Source of the DNA: SIG440 sp045578305
Lineage (GTDB): Bacteria > Bacillota > Clostridia > Monoglobales > Monoglobaceae
NCBI GenBank assembly: GCA_045578305.1
Contig: JAZNKA010000054.1
Location: forward strand, 1 to 6,013
DNA: 6,013 bases
Direction: 5' to 3'
Positions within the stretch are counted from its first letter, which is position 1. Each line of letters starts with the position of its first letter. Positions 1-5,732 of this stretch are shown in pieces. The translations under genes were made by a program, and so were the position numbers. The notes beneath the pieces are model-generated. The model searched no databases and was not told the DNA's origin. It saw nothing but the letters and a program-made list of their open reading frames with translations.

Positions 1-1081
1 TGAGTTGCTTGTAGCGGAGCTTTTGGGGAATTTCGCGCTGAGCCATCACCGATTTGCCGTTTTTTGAAAGTTCTTTCACAGCATTTCCTATTTCCAAAAC
101 CTTTGCCCCTTGGTCATAAATAATCAAAACATCAACATCAAAATCAGATGACGCTTTTTCTATCCAATTAAGCATATCAAGATAAACCGCAAAGCCGATT
201 GCACCTGCGCTGCGGTCAAGTTTTTTCATAAGCTTGTCGTACTGTCCTCCCGAAAGCACACCTCCGGGAATTCCGTTTATAAAACCTTTAAACGCCACAC
301 CGCTATAGTATTTCATATTGTTTGCTACTGAAAAATCAATCCTTGTGCATTCCTCACAACCATTTGTTTTGAGCATCTCAGAAATATCTTCAAGTTGACT
401 GACAGCCGCCGAAAATCCGTCACTGACCGAAAGTTCTTTAAGCTGTGGAATTACTTGTGATGGTACGCCCGAAAGCCGTGAAAGCTCACAAAGAAGCTCT
501 GTTCTTTCTTCTCTAATTCCTTCTTTTTGGCATACATCCGCAATTGCGTGGACATTTTTTTCGCCAAAGGCATTTATAACCTCATTTCGCCCTGCATCCG
601 ACAGTCCCGATTGAGCCAGGCTTTCTGCAATAATTCCCATGTGCGAAATATCCAGAACATAATCCTTGTCGATACATTCAAGACTTTTTGCCGCAAGCAG
701 TACAACCTCTGCAATAGAATAATCATCAATGTCACCGATACACTCAAGCCCCACCTGCATAATCTCTTTTACCTGACCGGTGTCGCCTGAAGTGCGGTAT
801 ACATTCTCGTTGTAATAAACTTTTTGGACAAACCCTTTTATGTCCTTGCTGCTCTTGATAATGGACATAGTCACATCGGGTTTAAGTGCCATAAGCTTGC
901 CGTCGGAATCGGTAAATGTGATAATGTTGTCAGAAACCAGAAAGTCCTTGTTTCTGACATAAAAATCATATTCCTCAAACTTGCTCATTTTGTATTTTGA
1001 AAAACCATAGTCAGTATAGAGCTTGCGCAAATTAAAAATGGCTTTTTCTTCGTTTTCAAAAACTGTTTCACCAAAATTCAT
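1..1081 (-). CDS. hisZ: ATP phosphoribosyltransferase regulatory subunit HisZ (3' partial)
   Basis: HisZ is a catalytically inactive paralogue of histidyl-tRNA synthetase. It pairs with the short form of HisG to make the ATP phosphoribosyltransferase that starts histidine biosynthesis in the cytoplasm. From the ATG at 1081 the frame stays open to the window edge (360 codons), so the C-terminus is missing; the family usually runs to about 400 residues. The class II synthetase-like fold shows in LKPDVT (about residue 65, motif-2 region), VYYNENVYR shortly after, MKYYSGVAFKG near 258, and LSGGQYD near 278, a relative of the HisS GGRYD motif. Near the edge QREIPQKLRY is typical of HisZ C-termini. 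GGAGG at 1089-1093, inside the end of the upstream yerC gene, lies 7 bases before the ATG; only 2 bases separate the genes, so they are translationally linked. HisZ is preferred over HisS because the synthetase motifs are degenerate and the neighbour is a HisR-type regulator. Confidence 0.9.
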   Translation of the reverse strand, partial: MNFGETVFENEEKAIFNLRKLYTDYGFSKYKMSKFEEYDFYVRNKDFLVSDNIITFTDSDGKLMALKPDVTMSIIKSSKDIKGFVQKVYYNENVYRTSGDTGQVKEIMQVGLECIGDIDDYSIAEVVLLAAKSLECIDKDYVLDISHMGIIAESLAQSGLSDAGRNEVINAFGEKNVHAIADVCQKEGIREERTELLCELSRLSGVPSQVIPQLKELSVSDGFSAAVSQLEDISEMLKTNGCEECTRIDFSVANNMKYYSGVAFKGFINGIPGGVLSGGQYDKLMKKLDRSAGAIGFAVYLDMLNWIEKASSDFDVDVLIIYDQGAKVLEIGNAVKELSKNGKSVMAQREIPQKLRYKQL

Positions 1082-1083
1082 CG

Positions 1084-1368
1084 CTAATCCTCCATCTTGT
1101 CAAGTGCACGCTTGTACCCATCACTGCCATAAACAAGACATTTGTTTACACGGCTTATTGTTGCAGTGCTGGCGCCTGTTTCTTTCGAAATCTCGGCATA
1201 GCTTTTGTTTTTGTTAAGCATCCGCGCAACCTCAAGTCTTTGCGACATATCCTGAATTTCTTTTATTGTGCAGATATCCTCAAAAAAGCTTCTACACTCG
1301 TCCAAAGACGAAAATTTAAGTATTGTATCAAACAATCTGTCAATCTCGGGTTTTTGAATTTTGTTCAT
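1084..1368 (-). CDS. yerC: YerC/YecD family TrpR-related regulator (HisR-like)
   Basis: A 94-residue cytoplasmic DNA-binding protein of the TrpR-like YerC/YecD family. The all-helical fold is visible, with EIQDMSQRLEVARMLNKNKS (residues about 38-57) leading into the helix-turn-helix YAEISKETGASTATISRVNK (about 57-76). TATISRVNKCL is the recognition-helix signature of this family. The ATG at 1368 has AAGGAAGTG at 1374-1382 as its ribosome site. The gene is first in a minus-strand operon and ends 2 bases before hisZ. In Firmicutes, family members linked to his genes have been proposed by comparative genomics to be histidine-biosynthesis repressors called HisR, and the direct linkage here fits that role. 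The co-repressor (probably histidine) cannot be read from the sequence. A candidate operator lies in its own promoter, suggesting autoregulation of the whole operon. Confidence 0.88.
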   Translation of the reverse strand: MNKIQKPEIDRLFDTILKFSSLDECRSFFEDICTIKEIQDMSQRLEVARMLNKNKSYAEISKETGASTATISRVNKCLVYGSDGYKRALDKMED

Positions 1369-1399
1369 TTTTTCACTTCCTTGTCTAAGCTACTTTACC

Positions 1400-1428
1400 A
1401 TTTTATCACGCTAAAGCGCTAAAGTCAA
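1400..1428 (-). promoter_or_regulatory. Sigma-A-type promoter of the yerC-hisZ operon
   Basis: On the minus strand there is TTGACT (1428-1423), a 17-base spacer, and TAAAAT (1405-1400) preceded by TG plus one base, making an extended -10. The predicted transcription start is near 1393, giving a leader of about 25 bases that carries the ribosome site. No leader-peptide attenuator or T-box would fit in so short a leader, so control is more likely by a DNA-binding repressor. Confidence 0.72.
1409..1424. repeat. Tandem octamer CGCTAAAG x2, candidate HisR operator
   Basis: CGCTAAAG occurs twice head to tail at 1409-1416 and 1417-1424, filling nearly the whole spacer of the yerC promoter and touching its -35. 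The junction contains the palindrome AGCGCT. A protein bound here would block RNA polymerase. Assigning it to the YerC/HisR protein encoded just downstream is inference from position. Confidence 0.45.
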
Positions 1429-1476
1429 GTTTTTTTTGGAAAAAGTTTTAAATGTTGCTATAGAAATCATTTAAAT

Positions 1477-1505
1477 TTGACAAAATAGTGTTTTGGATGT
1501 AAAAT
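1477..1505 (+). promoter_or_regulatory. Sigma-A-type promoter of the GtrA-family gene
   Basis: A perfect TTGACA (1477-1482), a 17-base spacer and TAAAAT (1500-1505) precede the gene. The predicted start near 1512 gives a 25-base leader with AGGCGGTGA (1525-1533) just before the ATG. It is divergent from the yerC promoter, with about 50 bases between the two -35 boxes. Confidence 0.75.
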
Positions 1506-1536
1506 TAAAATATATACTGGCAAAGGCGGTGAGAAA

Positions 1537-1944
1537 ATGTGTCTTAAATCTTTGCTTGACAAAAACATAATACGATTTTCGTGTTCGTCATTTGTTTCGT
1601 TTTTGGTTGACTATATGGTGTACAGCCTTGTTCTTATATTTCTTGCAGACCGCATCACATTTTCAAGTCTTACCGTGTCAAATGTCTCTGCAAGAATTGT
1701 CAGTTCGTCACTTAACTTTTTGATAAACCAAAAATTTGTATTCCGCAGTCACGCAAACGCTAAAAAAGCTGCACTACAATTTTTCAGTTTGGCAGCTTTA
1801 ATACTTTTTTGCAACAATCTTGTCCTGAATTTTTTGACGCATATGCTGGCAATAAATCACTATGTAGCCAAAATTGTAACCGAAGCGTCCTTTTTTGTCT
1901 TCAATTTTTGTATTCAAAACTTTGTAATTTTCAAAAGAAAATAA
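1537..1944 (+). CDS. GtrA-family four-helix membrane protein
   Basis: A 135-residue integral membrane protein of the GtrA/DPMS family. Members are thought to help move polyprenyl-phosphate-linked sugars across the cytoplasmic membrane for cell-surface glycosylation or teichoic acid decoration. Four hydrophobic segments lie at roughly residues 14-37, 44-64, 78-102 and 108-130. Family marks are RF near the start (13-14), Asp25 in the first helix, and the block R53...NFLINQKFVF (60-69), with an echo at the C-terminus, NFCIQNFVIFKRK. Length is normal for the family. Start choice is supported by AGGCGGTGA just upstream and by the promoter position. No glycosyltransferase gene lies beside it, which is unusual since GtrA proteins often sit next to one, so the sugar cannot be guessed. 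It appears to be a single-gene transcript; no convincing terminator follows it. Confidence 0.87.
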   Translation: MCLKSLLDKNIIRFSCSSFVSFLVDYMVYSLVLIFLADRITFSSLTVSNVSARIVSSSLNFLINQKFVFRSHANAKKAALQFFSLAALILFCNNLVLNFLTHMLAINHYVAKIVTEASFFVFNFCIQNFVIFKRK

Positions 1945-2128
1945 AGCATAGCACACTTCTTTTAATGTGCCCTCCTCAAATTTTAGACAAAACTAAACAT
2001 TAACTTTAACTTGCTTGTGATATTCTCTTTTATCTCTTATCCAGAGACAATATTTTTAAAGAAGAGCGAAGAGAAAATAGTGAAAAGATAAGAATAGAAA
2101 AAGAAACGAATGGTTTAGATGCCACTAT
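1945..2128. other. Convergent intergenic spacer, no gene found
   Basis: This AT-rich stretch lies between the 3' ends of the GtrA gene and the DUF4179 gene. It holds a weak 5-bp inverted repeat (GCACA 1951-1955 with TGTGC 1966-1970, 10-base loop) with no T tract, and a purine-rich run at about 2055-2110. I see no good intrinsic terminator for either gene. Confidence 0.5.
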
Positions 2129-2773
2129 TTATTTGACAAATTTACACTCCCATCTTCCTGTTATGTGCAGTGGTGCGTCAGCTTTTGAAAGACCATACAT
2201 TTTTTTAATTAAGATCGTATATTCTTCGCCTGATTTGAGTTTTGCATCATTCAAGGAAAGGTTAACTAATACCTTGCCATCACTAACAGTTCCTTTATCT
2301 CCATCTTCTGCAGGAAGTTTGGTTTTAATTACTTCTTTTTTATTGCTATCAAATATTTTGTATTCTGAAACTGCAACTTCCTGAATGTATGGGAACGGTG
2401 CTTCAGTTGGGTTTTCAAAGGTTAAGTCTAACGTAATAATATTTCCGCTTTCAGATGTTAATTCCAAAACATCAACCTTAATATCGTTGGTTGCATTTTC
2501 ATACTTCGTTCCGGTTATAGCTCCGTCAAATCGAACGATGTCGCTGAAAAAACCTTTAATCGAATTTGCGTAAGGCGCAATTGTAACGGTAATAATGAAA
2601 AGTGCTAATACTGCAGCAATTGCAAAAGTTCTTTTCATAGTGATTTTAGGTTTGCTCATAGTGTGTACCTCCATATTCTTGATTTCTTCATTCAGGTCGA
2701 AAGGAGGTTGCATAACACTCTTTGTTGTTTCAGCGTGTTTTTTTAATTTATTTTCCAATTCAGATATTCTCAT
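2129..2773 (-). CDS. DUF4179-domain membrane protein, probable anti-sigma factor
   Basis: A 214-residue protein with a cytoplasmic head of about 47 residues, one transmembrane helix (FAIAAVLALFIITVTIAPYA, about residues 50-69), and an extracellular domain from about 70 to the end. The helix plus the following NSIKGFFSDIVRFDG are typical of DUF4179 proteins, which commonly follow ECF sigma genes in Firmicutes and are taken to be their anti-sigma factors or sensors. The extracellular part is rich in beta-type segments, such as NIITLDLTFENPTEAPFPY, and ends with WECKFVK. There is no HxxxCxxC zinc motif, so it is not a ZAS-type anti-sigma factor. The ATG overlaps the sigma stop codon as ATGA, with GGAAGGAG at 2781-2788 seven bases upstream, so translation is coupled and the two proteins are probably made in fixed ratio. 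Inducing signal unknown. Confidence 0.82.
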   Translation of the reverse strand: MRISELENKLKKHAETTKSVMQPPFDLNEEIKNMEVHTMSKPKITMKRTFAIAAVLALFIITVTIAPYANSIKGFFSDIVRFDGAITGTKYENATNDIKVDVLELTSESGNIITLDLTFENPTEAPFPYIQEVAVSEYKIFDSNKKEVIKTKLPAEDGDKGTVSDGKVLVNLSLNDAKLKSGEEYTILIKKMYGLSKADAPLHITGRWECKFVK

Positions 2774-3237
2774 TTTGCATCTCCTTCCAAAAGTGATTTT
2801 AATTCGTTCAATGCCTTTTTTGTTTTGTACTTTACGGTTGAAACGGGTAATTTCAAAGTGTGTGCAACCTCCTCATAAGTCATATCATTATAAAACCGAA
2901 GCGTTATGTAGATTGATGACTTTGGGTTAAGCTTGCATATACAATCCATTATGCCTATTTCATCAGTCGGTATATCGTAAAATACATTTAAGTTGTCGGT
3001 TAATTCTTCAGTGAATCTTTGTTTTTTCAGATAATCCTTGCTCTTGTTAATTACTATTCTTGTAAGCCATGTTTTGAAAAACTCTTTATTATTTAATGAG
3101 TTAAAAGATTTGAGTGCTGACAAAACAGCTTCCTGAACACAATCTTTAGCATCTTCTGTATTGTGCAGATAACCAAAAGCAACCAAGAACAAAGACTTTT
3201 CACATTTTTTATATTTCTGCTCGAACAGTTCGTACAA
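2770..3237 (-). CDS. ECF-family RNA polymerase sigma factor (TTG start)
   Basis: A 155-residue group IV (ECF) sigma factor that directs RNA polymerase to a small regulon, usually of envelope stress genes. Region 2 spans about residues 4-72: LFLVAFGYLHNTEDAKDCVQ is the core-binding and -10 recognition segment, followed by FFKTWLTRIVINKSKDYLKK. Region 4 spans about 95-150, with the helix-turn-helix TYEEVAHTLKLPVSTVKYKT for -35 binding. The start is placed at TTG (3237-3235) because AAAGGAGG (3252-3245) sits 7 bases before it. An in-frame GTG at 3273 would add 12 residues, but it has no ribosome site and lies upstream of the start predicted from the nearer promoter. The gene overlaps the DUF4179 gene by ATGA. 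The TGA stop used here shows that TGA is read as stop in this genome. Confidence 0.87.
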   Translation of the reverse strand: MYELFEQKYKKCEKSLFLVAFGYLHNTEDAKDCVQEAVLSALKSFNSLNNKEFFKTWLTRIVINKSKDYLKKQRFTEELTDNLNVFYDIPTDEIGIMDCICKLNPKSSIYITLRFYNDMTYEEVAHTLKLPVSTVKYKTKKALNELKSLLEGDAK

Positions 3238-3275
3238 TGTAGCTCCTCCTTTCGCCTTTGTGAAAGCCTTCACCT

Positions 3276-3305
3276 ATTAGACGATTTAGAAACGAAAAAA
3301 GTCAA
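3276..3305 (-). promoter_or_regulatory. Proximal promoter candidate of the sigma operon
   Basis: On the minus strand, TTGACT (3305-3300), 18 bases, TCTAAT (3281-3276). Transcription would start near 3269, after the GTG at 3273, supporting the TTG start. The same stretch contains CGTC (3283-3280), a common ECF -10 core, 17 bases after GTTTGAC; self-activation by the ECF factor is possible, but no AAC-type -35 is visible. Confidence 0.45.
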
Positions 3306-3320
3306 ACATAAAACAAATTT

Positions 3321-3367
3321 TTATTCATTATACCATTTTTATTACGTATCTACAATGTAATGAATAA
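3321..3367. repeat. 10-bp inverted repeat over the distal sigma-operon promoter
   Basis: TTATTCATTA (3321-3330) and its exact complement TAATGAATAA (3358-3367) are separated by 27 bases. The left arm overlaps the -10 box and the right arm lies just beyond the -35. This could be a split operator, but in DNA this AT-rich it could also arise by chance. Confidence 0.3.
3327..3355 (-). promoter_or_regulatory. Distal promoter candidate of the sigma operon
   Basis: On the minus strand, TGGTATAAT (3335-3327) is a perfect extended -10. Its -35, TTGTAG (3355-3350), 17 bases upstream, is weak, as tolerated by extended -10 promoters. Its transcript would start near 3320, giving an 80-base leader before the TTG. 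Confidence 0.5.
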
Positions 3368-3449
3368 TATCATTTTAGGATTAATACATTATATAAACAG
3401 GAACATATTGACTTTAGATGTTAATCCCATAAGAAAGTGAGGAAACAGA

Positions 3450-4160
3450 ATGAAAATATTTCTTGATGCCGGTCATAGTGTTGGTGGCGGATATACCGGA
3501 GCTGAAGGATATAATCTTAAAGAACAGGATATCACATTTGGCATAGTTATACTTCTTGCCAAAAAGCTGTCGGATGTTGGTTTTGATATTATGGTTTCGA
3601 GAGAGAATGCAGGAGATGTGCTCGGTACAAATGCAAGTACCTCTTTGTCAAAACGTGCATCACTTGCAAACACCTGAGCTGCAGATGTGTTTATTTCCAT
3701 ACATTGTAATGCATCAACCAATAACACTGCCAACGGTACTGAGGTTTATACATTTAACACTTCAAGCAAGGCATTGCCTTTAGCTAAGAAAATACAAAGT
3801 AAAATTGTAGAAATTCTCGGCACGACAGACAGAGGTACAAAGACAGCCAATTTTGCCGTATTAAGAGAAACCTCAATGCCTGCAGTATTAGTTGAAACTG
3901 CATTTATAAGCAACAAAGAGGACAGCGACAAACTTAAAACAAGGCAAGCTGATTTTGCTGATGCAATTTTTATGGCAGTTTGCGATGAATATAATGTTTC
4001 TTATGAGGTTAAGACATACGAAACTGCTGAAGAAATATTAAATAAACTAACGGAATTGATTGAAATTATAGATATGAAAACTGCACTTGAGCAAATTCAG
4101 GATGCAAAGGATAAAAATAACTCTTTGTATTGGATTTTGAATAAGATAGTGAACAGATAA
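3450..4160 (+). pseudogene. N-acetylmuramoyl-L-alanine amidase (Amidase_3) interrupted by one in-frame TGA
   Basis: A zinc amidase that cuts the bond between N-acetylmuramic acid and L-alanine in peptidoglycan. The frame has 236 codons with a single TGA at codon 76 (3675-3677); everything else is intact. Expected catalytic residues are present: zinc ligands His9 (LDAGHS), Glu25 (NLKEQD) and His85 (FISIHCNA), and catalytic Glu149 (VLVETAFISN). LANT-stop-AADVFISIH corresponds to the family pattern AN-x-x-AD-x-F-x-SIH, where Trp is often found at the interrupted site, so TGG-to-TGA is the likely change. GTGAGG (3437-3442) precedes the ATG by 7 bases. There is no signal peptide, and no SH3, LysM or choline-binding repeat; residues about 180-236 form a charged, helical, possibly coiled-coil tail. 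This architecture resembles phage endolysins and mother-cell lysins of the CwlC/CwlH kind. A GTG at 3687 could restart translation but lacks a ribosome site and would lose His9 and Glu25. Expected to be inactive unless the TGA is read through or is a sequencing error. Confidence 0.85.
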
Positions 4161-4174
4161 ATGGCATACATATT

Positions 4175-4213
4175 AAAAGCCGAACCCAAGGTGGTTACTA
4201 TGGGTTCGGTTTT
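4175..4213. terminator. Bidirectional intrinsic terminator
   Basis: CCGAACCCA (4180-4188) pairs perfectly with TGGGTTCGG (4201-4209) around a 12-base loop. AAAAG before and TTTTG after give a U run on either strand. It lies 15 bases after the amidase stop and 36 bases beyond the 3' end of the collagen-like gene, so it serves both convergent genes. Confidence 0.9.
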
Positions 4214-4249
4214 GTTCATTTAATGATAAATGACTTTTGTATAAAAAGT

Positions 4250-5392
4250 TTAGCCAATTTGTGTTATAACAAGATGTGCAGAAACAGGTCTTGTTCCTCC
4301 GGCAAGCGGAGTAATTGTAAGAGCTGCCGCATTACCTGCGGGATTTCTTACGGTTAAAATTGAATTAATGGTAGTTGTTGTTACAATAGCCATTCCAACA
4401 ATTTGAGAAGTGCCTGTCGCACGACCTACGACTGTATATGCCAGATCTTCACCATTCAAAGTTAATATTAATTGTCCTGCTTCAGTTACACTTACCTGAA
4501 ACAGAATCTGATAAGTGCCGATTTGTGTCAGGTTGAACGAGTCAGGGCCCGTTCTGACGATGCCTGAACCACTGTTAGGACCATCCTGCGGAAAACTTAC
4601 ATCTGTGCCCGGTGCAACTGTAGCTGAGTTATCCGGTGGCATTAGCGCATAGAAATCAGCATAGTTTAACACACCGCCTGCTTCACCTTGCGGGCCTGCA
4701 GGACCAGTTTCGCCGATTGGGCCTTGAGGTCCAACCGGACCTTGCGGACCAGTAGCGCCGGTTTCACCTGCGGGACCTTGAGGACCGACAGGACCAGTTT
4801 CTCCGGCAGGACCCTGCGGACCTGCAGGACCGGTTTCTCCAATAGGACCTTGTGGACCAGCAGGGCCCTGAGCGCCAACGGGGCCCTGTGGGCCGGCAGG
4901 ACCGGCTTCTCCAGCAGGTCCCTGAGGACCAACATGACCAATATCACCGGCGGGGCCTTGAGGACCAATAGGACCGATTTCACCGGCAGGACCTTGTGGA
5001 CCAGTAGCGCCAGTTTCGCCAACAGGACCTTGAGGACCTACAGGACCAGTTTCACCAGCGGGACCTTGCGGACCGGCAGGACCGATTTCTCCGGCGGGTC
5101 CCTGCGGACCAGTAGCACCAGTTTCGCCAACAGGACCTTGAGGACCTACAGGACCAGTTTCACCAGCGGGTCCCTGAGGACCAGCGGGACCAGGTTCTCC
5201 CATAGGACCTCGTGGTCCTCTAGGTCCGGGCGGTCCCGGGGGACATTTTGGACAACAAGAACAATCATCTTTTTTATCGCAGCAATCGTTTGATGGATGA
5301 TTGTCATTATAGCAACCTTTCAGCTGATGGTTGTCATTATTGCAGTCATTTTCACAATCATTTTTGTTTTTGAAAAAATTTATTCTATTCAT
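4250..5392 (-). CDS. Collagen-like protein with BclA-type C-terminal domain (probable spore surface protein)
   Basis: A 380-residue protein in three parts. Residues 1-52 are hydrophilic and Cys-rich (nine Cys between 13 and 50), ending in CCPKCPPGPPG, and contain a short duplication, CNNDNH and CYNDNH. Residues 53-240 are about 62 Gly-X-Y triplets without a glycine break, mostly a 12-residue unit of the form GPAGPQGPAGET. Residues 241-380 are a beta-rich domain resembling the C-terminal domain of BclA-like exosporium proteins (C1q/TNF-like trimerising fold), with GTYQILFQVSV, LTLNGEDL and HLVITQIG. Such proteins form trimeric, often glycosylated filaments on spores; the Thr residues in GET and GAT are possible sugar sites. 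There is no signal peptide or LPXTG sorting motif, which fits assembly on the spore from the mother cell, with the Cys-rich head as a possible disulfide anchor (inference). GGGAG lies just before the ATG. The collagen part is far more GC-rich than its surroundings. Confidence 0.88.
   Translation of the reverse strand: MNRINFFKNKNDCENDCNNDNHQLKGCYNDNHPSNDCCDKKDDCSCCPKCPPGPPGPRGPRGPMGEPGPAGPQGPAGETGPVGPQGPVGETGATGPQGPAGEIGPAGPQGPAGETGPVGPQGPVGETGATGPQGPAGEIGPIGPQGPAGDIGHVGPQGPAGEAGPAGPQGPVGAQGPAGPQGPIGETGPAGPQGPAGETGPVGPQGPAGETGATGPQGPVGPQGPIGETGPAGPQGEAGGVLNYADFYALMPPDNSATVAPGTDVSFPQDGPNSGSGIVRTGPDSFNLTQIGTYQILFQVSVTEAGQLILTLNGEDLAYTVVGRATGTSQIVGMAIVTTTTINSILTVRNPAGNAAALTITPLAGGTRPVSAHLVITQIG
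4673..5236 (-). repeat. Collagen-coding repeat tract: 36-bp unit with a 108-bp tandem duplication
   Basis: The Gly-X-Y tract is built from about fourteen 12-residue (36-bp) units, pattern GPxGPQGPxGEx, with one short 9-residue unit and a 9-residue variant near its C-terminal end. At a higher level a 36-residue block is repeated: bases 5011-5062 are identical to 5119-5170, an offset of exactly 108 bases. This points to recent slippage or unequal crossing-over; copy number is likely to vary among strains. Confidence 0.88.
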
Positions 5393-5440
5393 TATAATCT
5401 CCCATATAAAAACTAGACTCTAGCATATAAGGTCGTGTTA

Positions 5441-5471
5441 CATTATATGATTTTTCTTCATAAAATGGCAC
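5441..5471 (-). promoter_or_regulatory. Promoter candidate of the collagen-like gene
   Basis: On the minus strand, CATATAATG (5449-5441) lies about 50 bases before the ATG. It contains a perfect TATAAT (5447-5442) with GTGCCA as a fair -35 (5471-5466, 18-base spacer). CATATAAT also matches 7 of 8 bases of the sigma-E -10 CATACAAT, and CATA-TAA-TG nearly fits sigma-K. The sequence alone does not decide between housekeeping and mother-cell control. Confidence 0.4.
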
Positions 5472-5540
5472 TTATGTTAGCGCAACTCGTAAATATATCT
5501 TCTCACTATCTAATTCTTCGCTTACACCTTCTCAAAATAT
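5472..5540. other. Spacer between the collagen-like gene promoter and the rRNA-operon terminators
   Basis: AT-rich, with no plausible open frame. Together with 5393-5440 (the leader of the collagen-like gene, which carries the short palindrome CTAGACTCTAG at 5413-5423) and 5576-5680, it makes up the long non-coding stretch between 5393 and 5732. Apart from the promoter and the two terminators I see nothing in it. Confidence 0.5.
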
Positions 5541-5575
5541 AAAAATCACATCTTGATTCCATTCAAAATGTGATT
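5541..5575 (-). terminator. Second (backup) intrinsic terminator of the rRNA/tRNA operon
   Basis: AATCACAT (5544-5551) pairs with ATGTGATT (5568-5575); after one mismatch TTGA (5553-5556) pairs with TCAA (5563-5566), leaving a 6-base loop. Read on the minus strand the hairpin runs into TTTTT (5545-5541). It lies about 110 bases beyond the first terminator and before the collagen-like gene, so it probably catches read-through. Confidence 0.72.
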
Positions 5576-5676
5576 AAAATTAATTATTGAAATATTTTCT
5601 CTATCAAATTCCATTTATTTATTCCATTTTGTTTGTCGATTCTTATTTTAACCAGTATTGTTATGTTAAAAAGTCA

Positions 5677-5720
5677 AAATAAAAACAGAACAACATAGAT
5701 ATGTCATCTAAATCGTTCTG
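5677..5720 (-). terminator. Main intrinsic terminator of the rRNA/tRNA operon
   Basis: Two 15-base arms (5706-5720 and 5686-5700) pair on the minus strand with one mismatch and two G-U pairs around a 5-base loop, GACAT. TTTTTATTTT follows (5685-5676). It begins 12 bases after the CCA end of tRNA-Glu. Confidence 0.88.
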
Positions 5721-5732
5721 CTTCTATTTCTA

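Noticed and set aside
527..790. Plus-strand open frame of 87 codons inside hisZ
   Set aside because: Shadow of hisZ on the other strand, with no recognisable domain or ribosome site. The same applies to the small plus-strand frames opposite yerC, the DUF4179 gene and the sigma gene.
1951..1970. Inverted repeat after the GtrA gene as terminator
   Set aside because: Only 5 bp with a 10-base loop and no T tract.
2007..2128. Short open stretch translating to a charged segment (about RDNIFKEERRENSEKIRIEK), possibly a gene remnant
   Set aside because: Purine-rich AT DNA easily gives such charged frames; no start, no ribosome site, and no family recognised.
3408..3436. TTGACT at 3408-3413 as -35 of an amidase promoter
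   Set aside because: No acceptable -10 stands 16-18 bases downstream, and a start there would fall at or beyond the ribosome site. Amidase promoter left unassigned.
3675..3677. TGA as selenocysteine or as a reassigned Trp codon
   Set aside because: The site is not catalytic, and only a weak ATGT/ACAT pairing follows, not a convincing bacterial SECIS. TGA ends the ECF sigma gene in an ATGA overlap, and TGG is used for Trp elsewhere.
3687..4160. Separate downstream gene starting at GTG 3687
   Set aside because: No ribosome site precedes it, and the product would lack two zinc ligands; it is the back half of the interrupted amidase.
4673..5236. CRISPR-like periodic repeats
   Set aside because: The periodicity is fully explained by the Gly-X-Y coding pattern; there are no unique spacers and no constant direct repeat.
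4688..5293. Long plus-strand open frame (201 codons) and a second minus-strand frame (4666-5022) across the collagen tract
   Set aside because: Both are low-complexity shadows caused by the absence of stops in the GC-rich repeats; no ribosome site, no family resemblance. The minus-strand Gly-X-Y frame explains the region.
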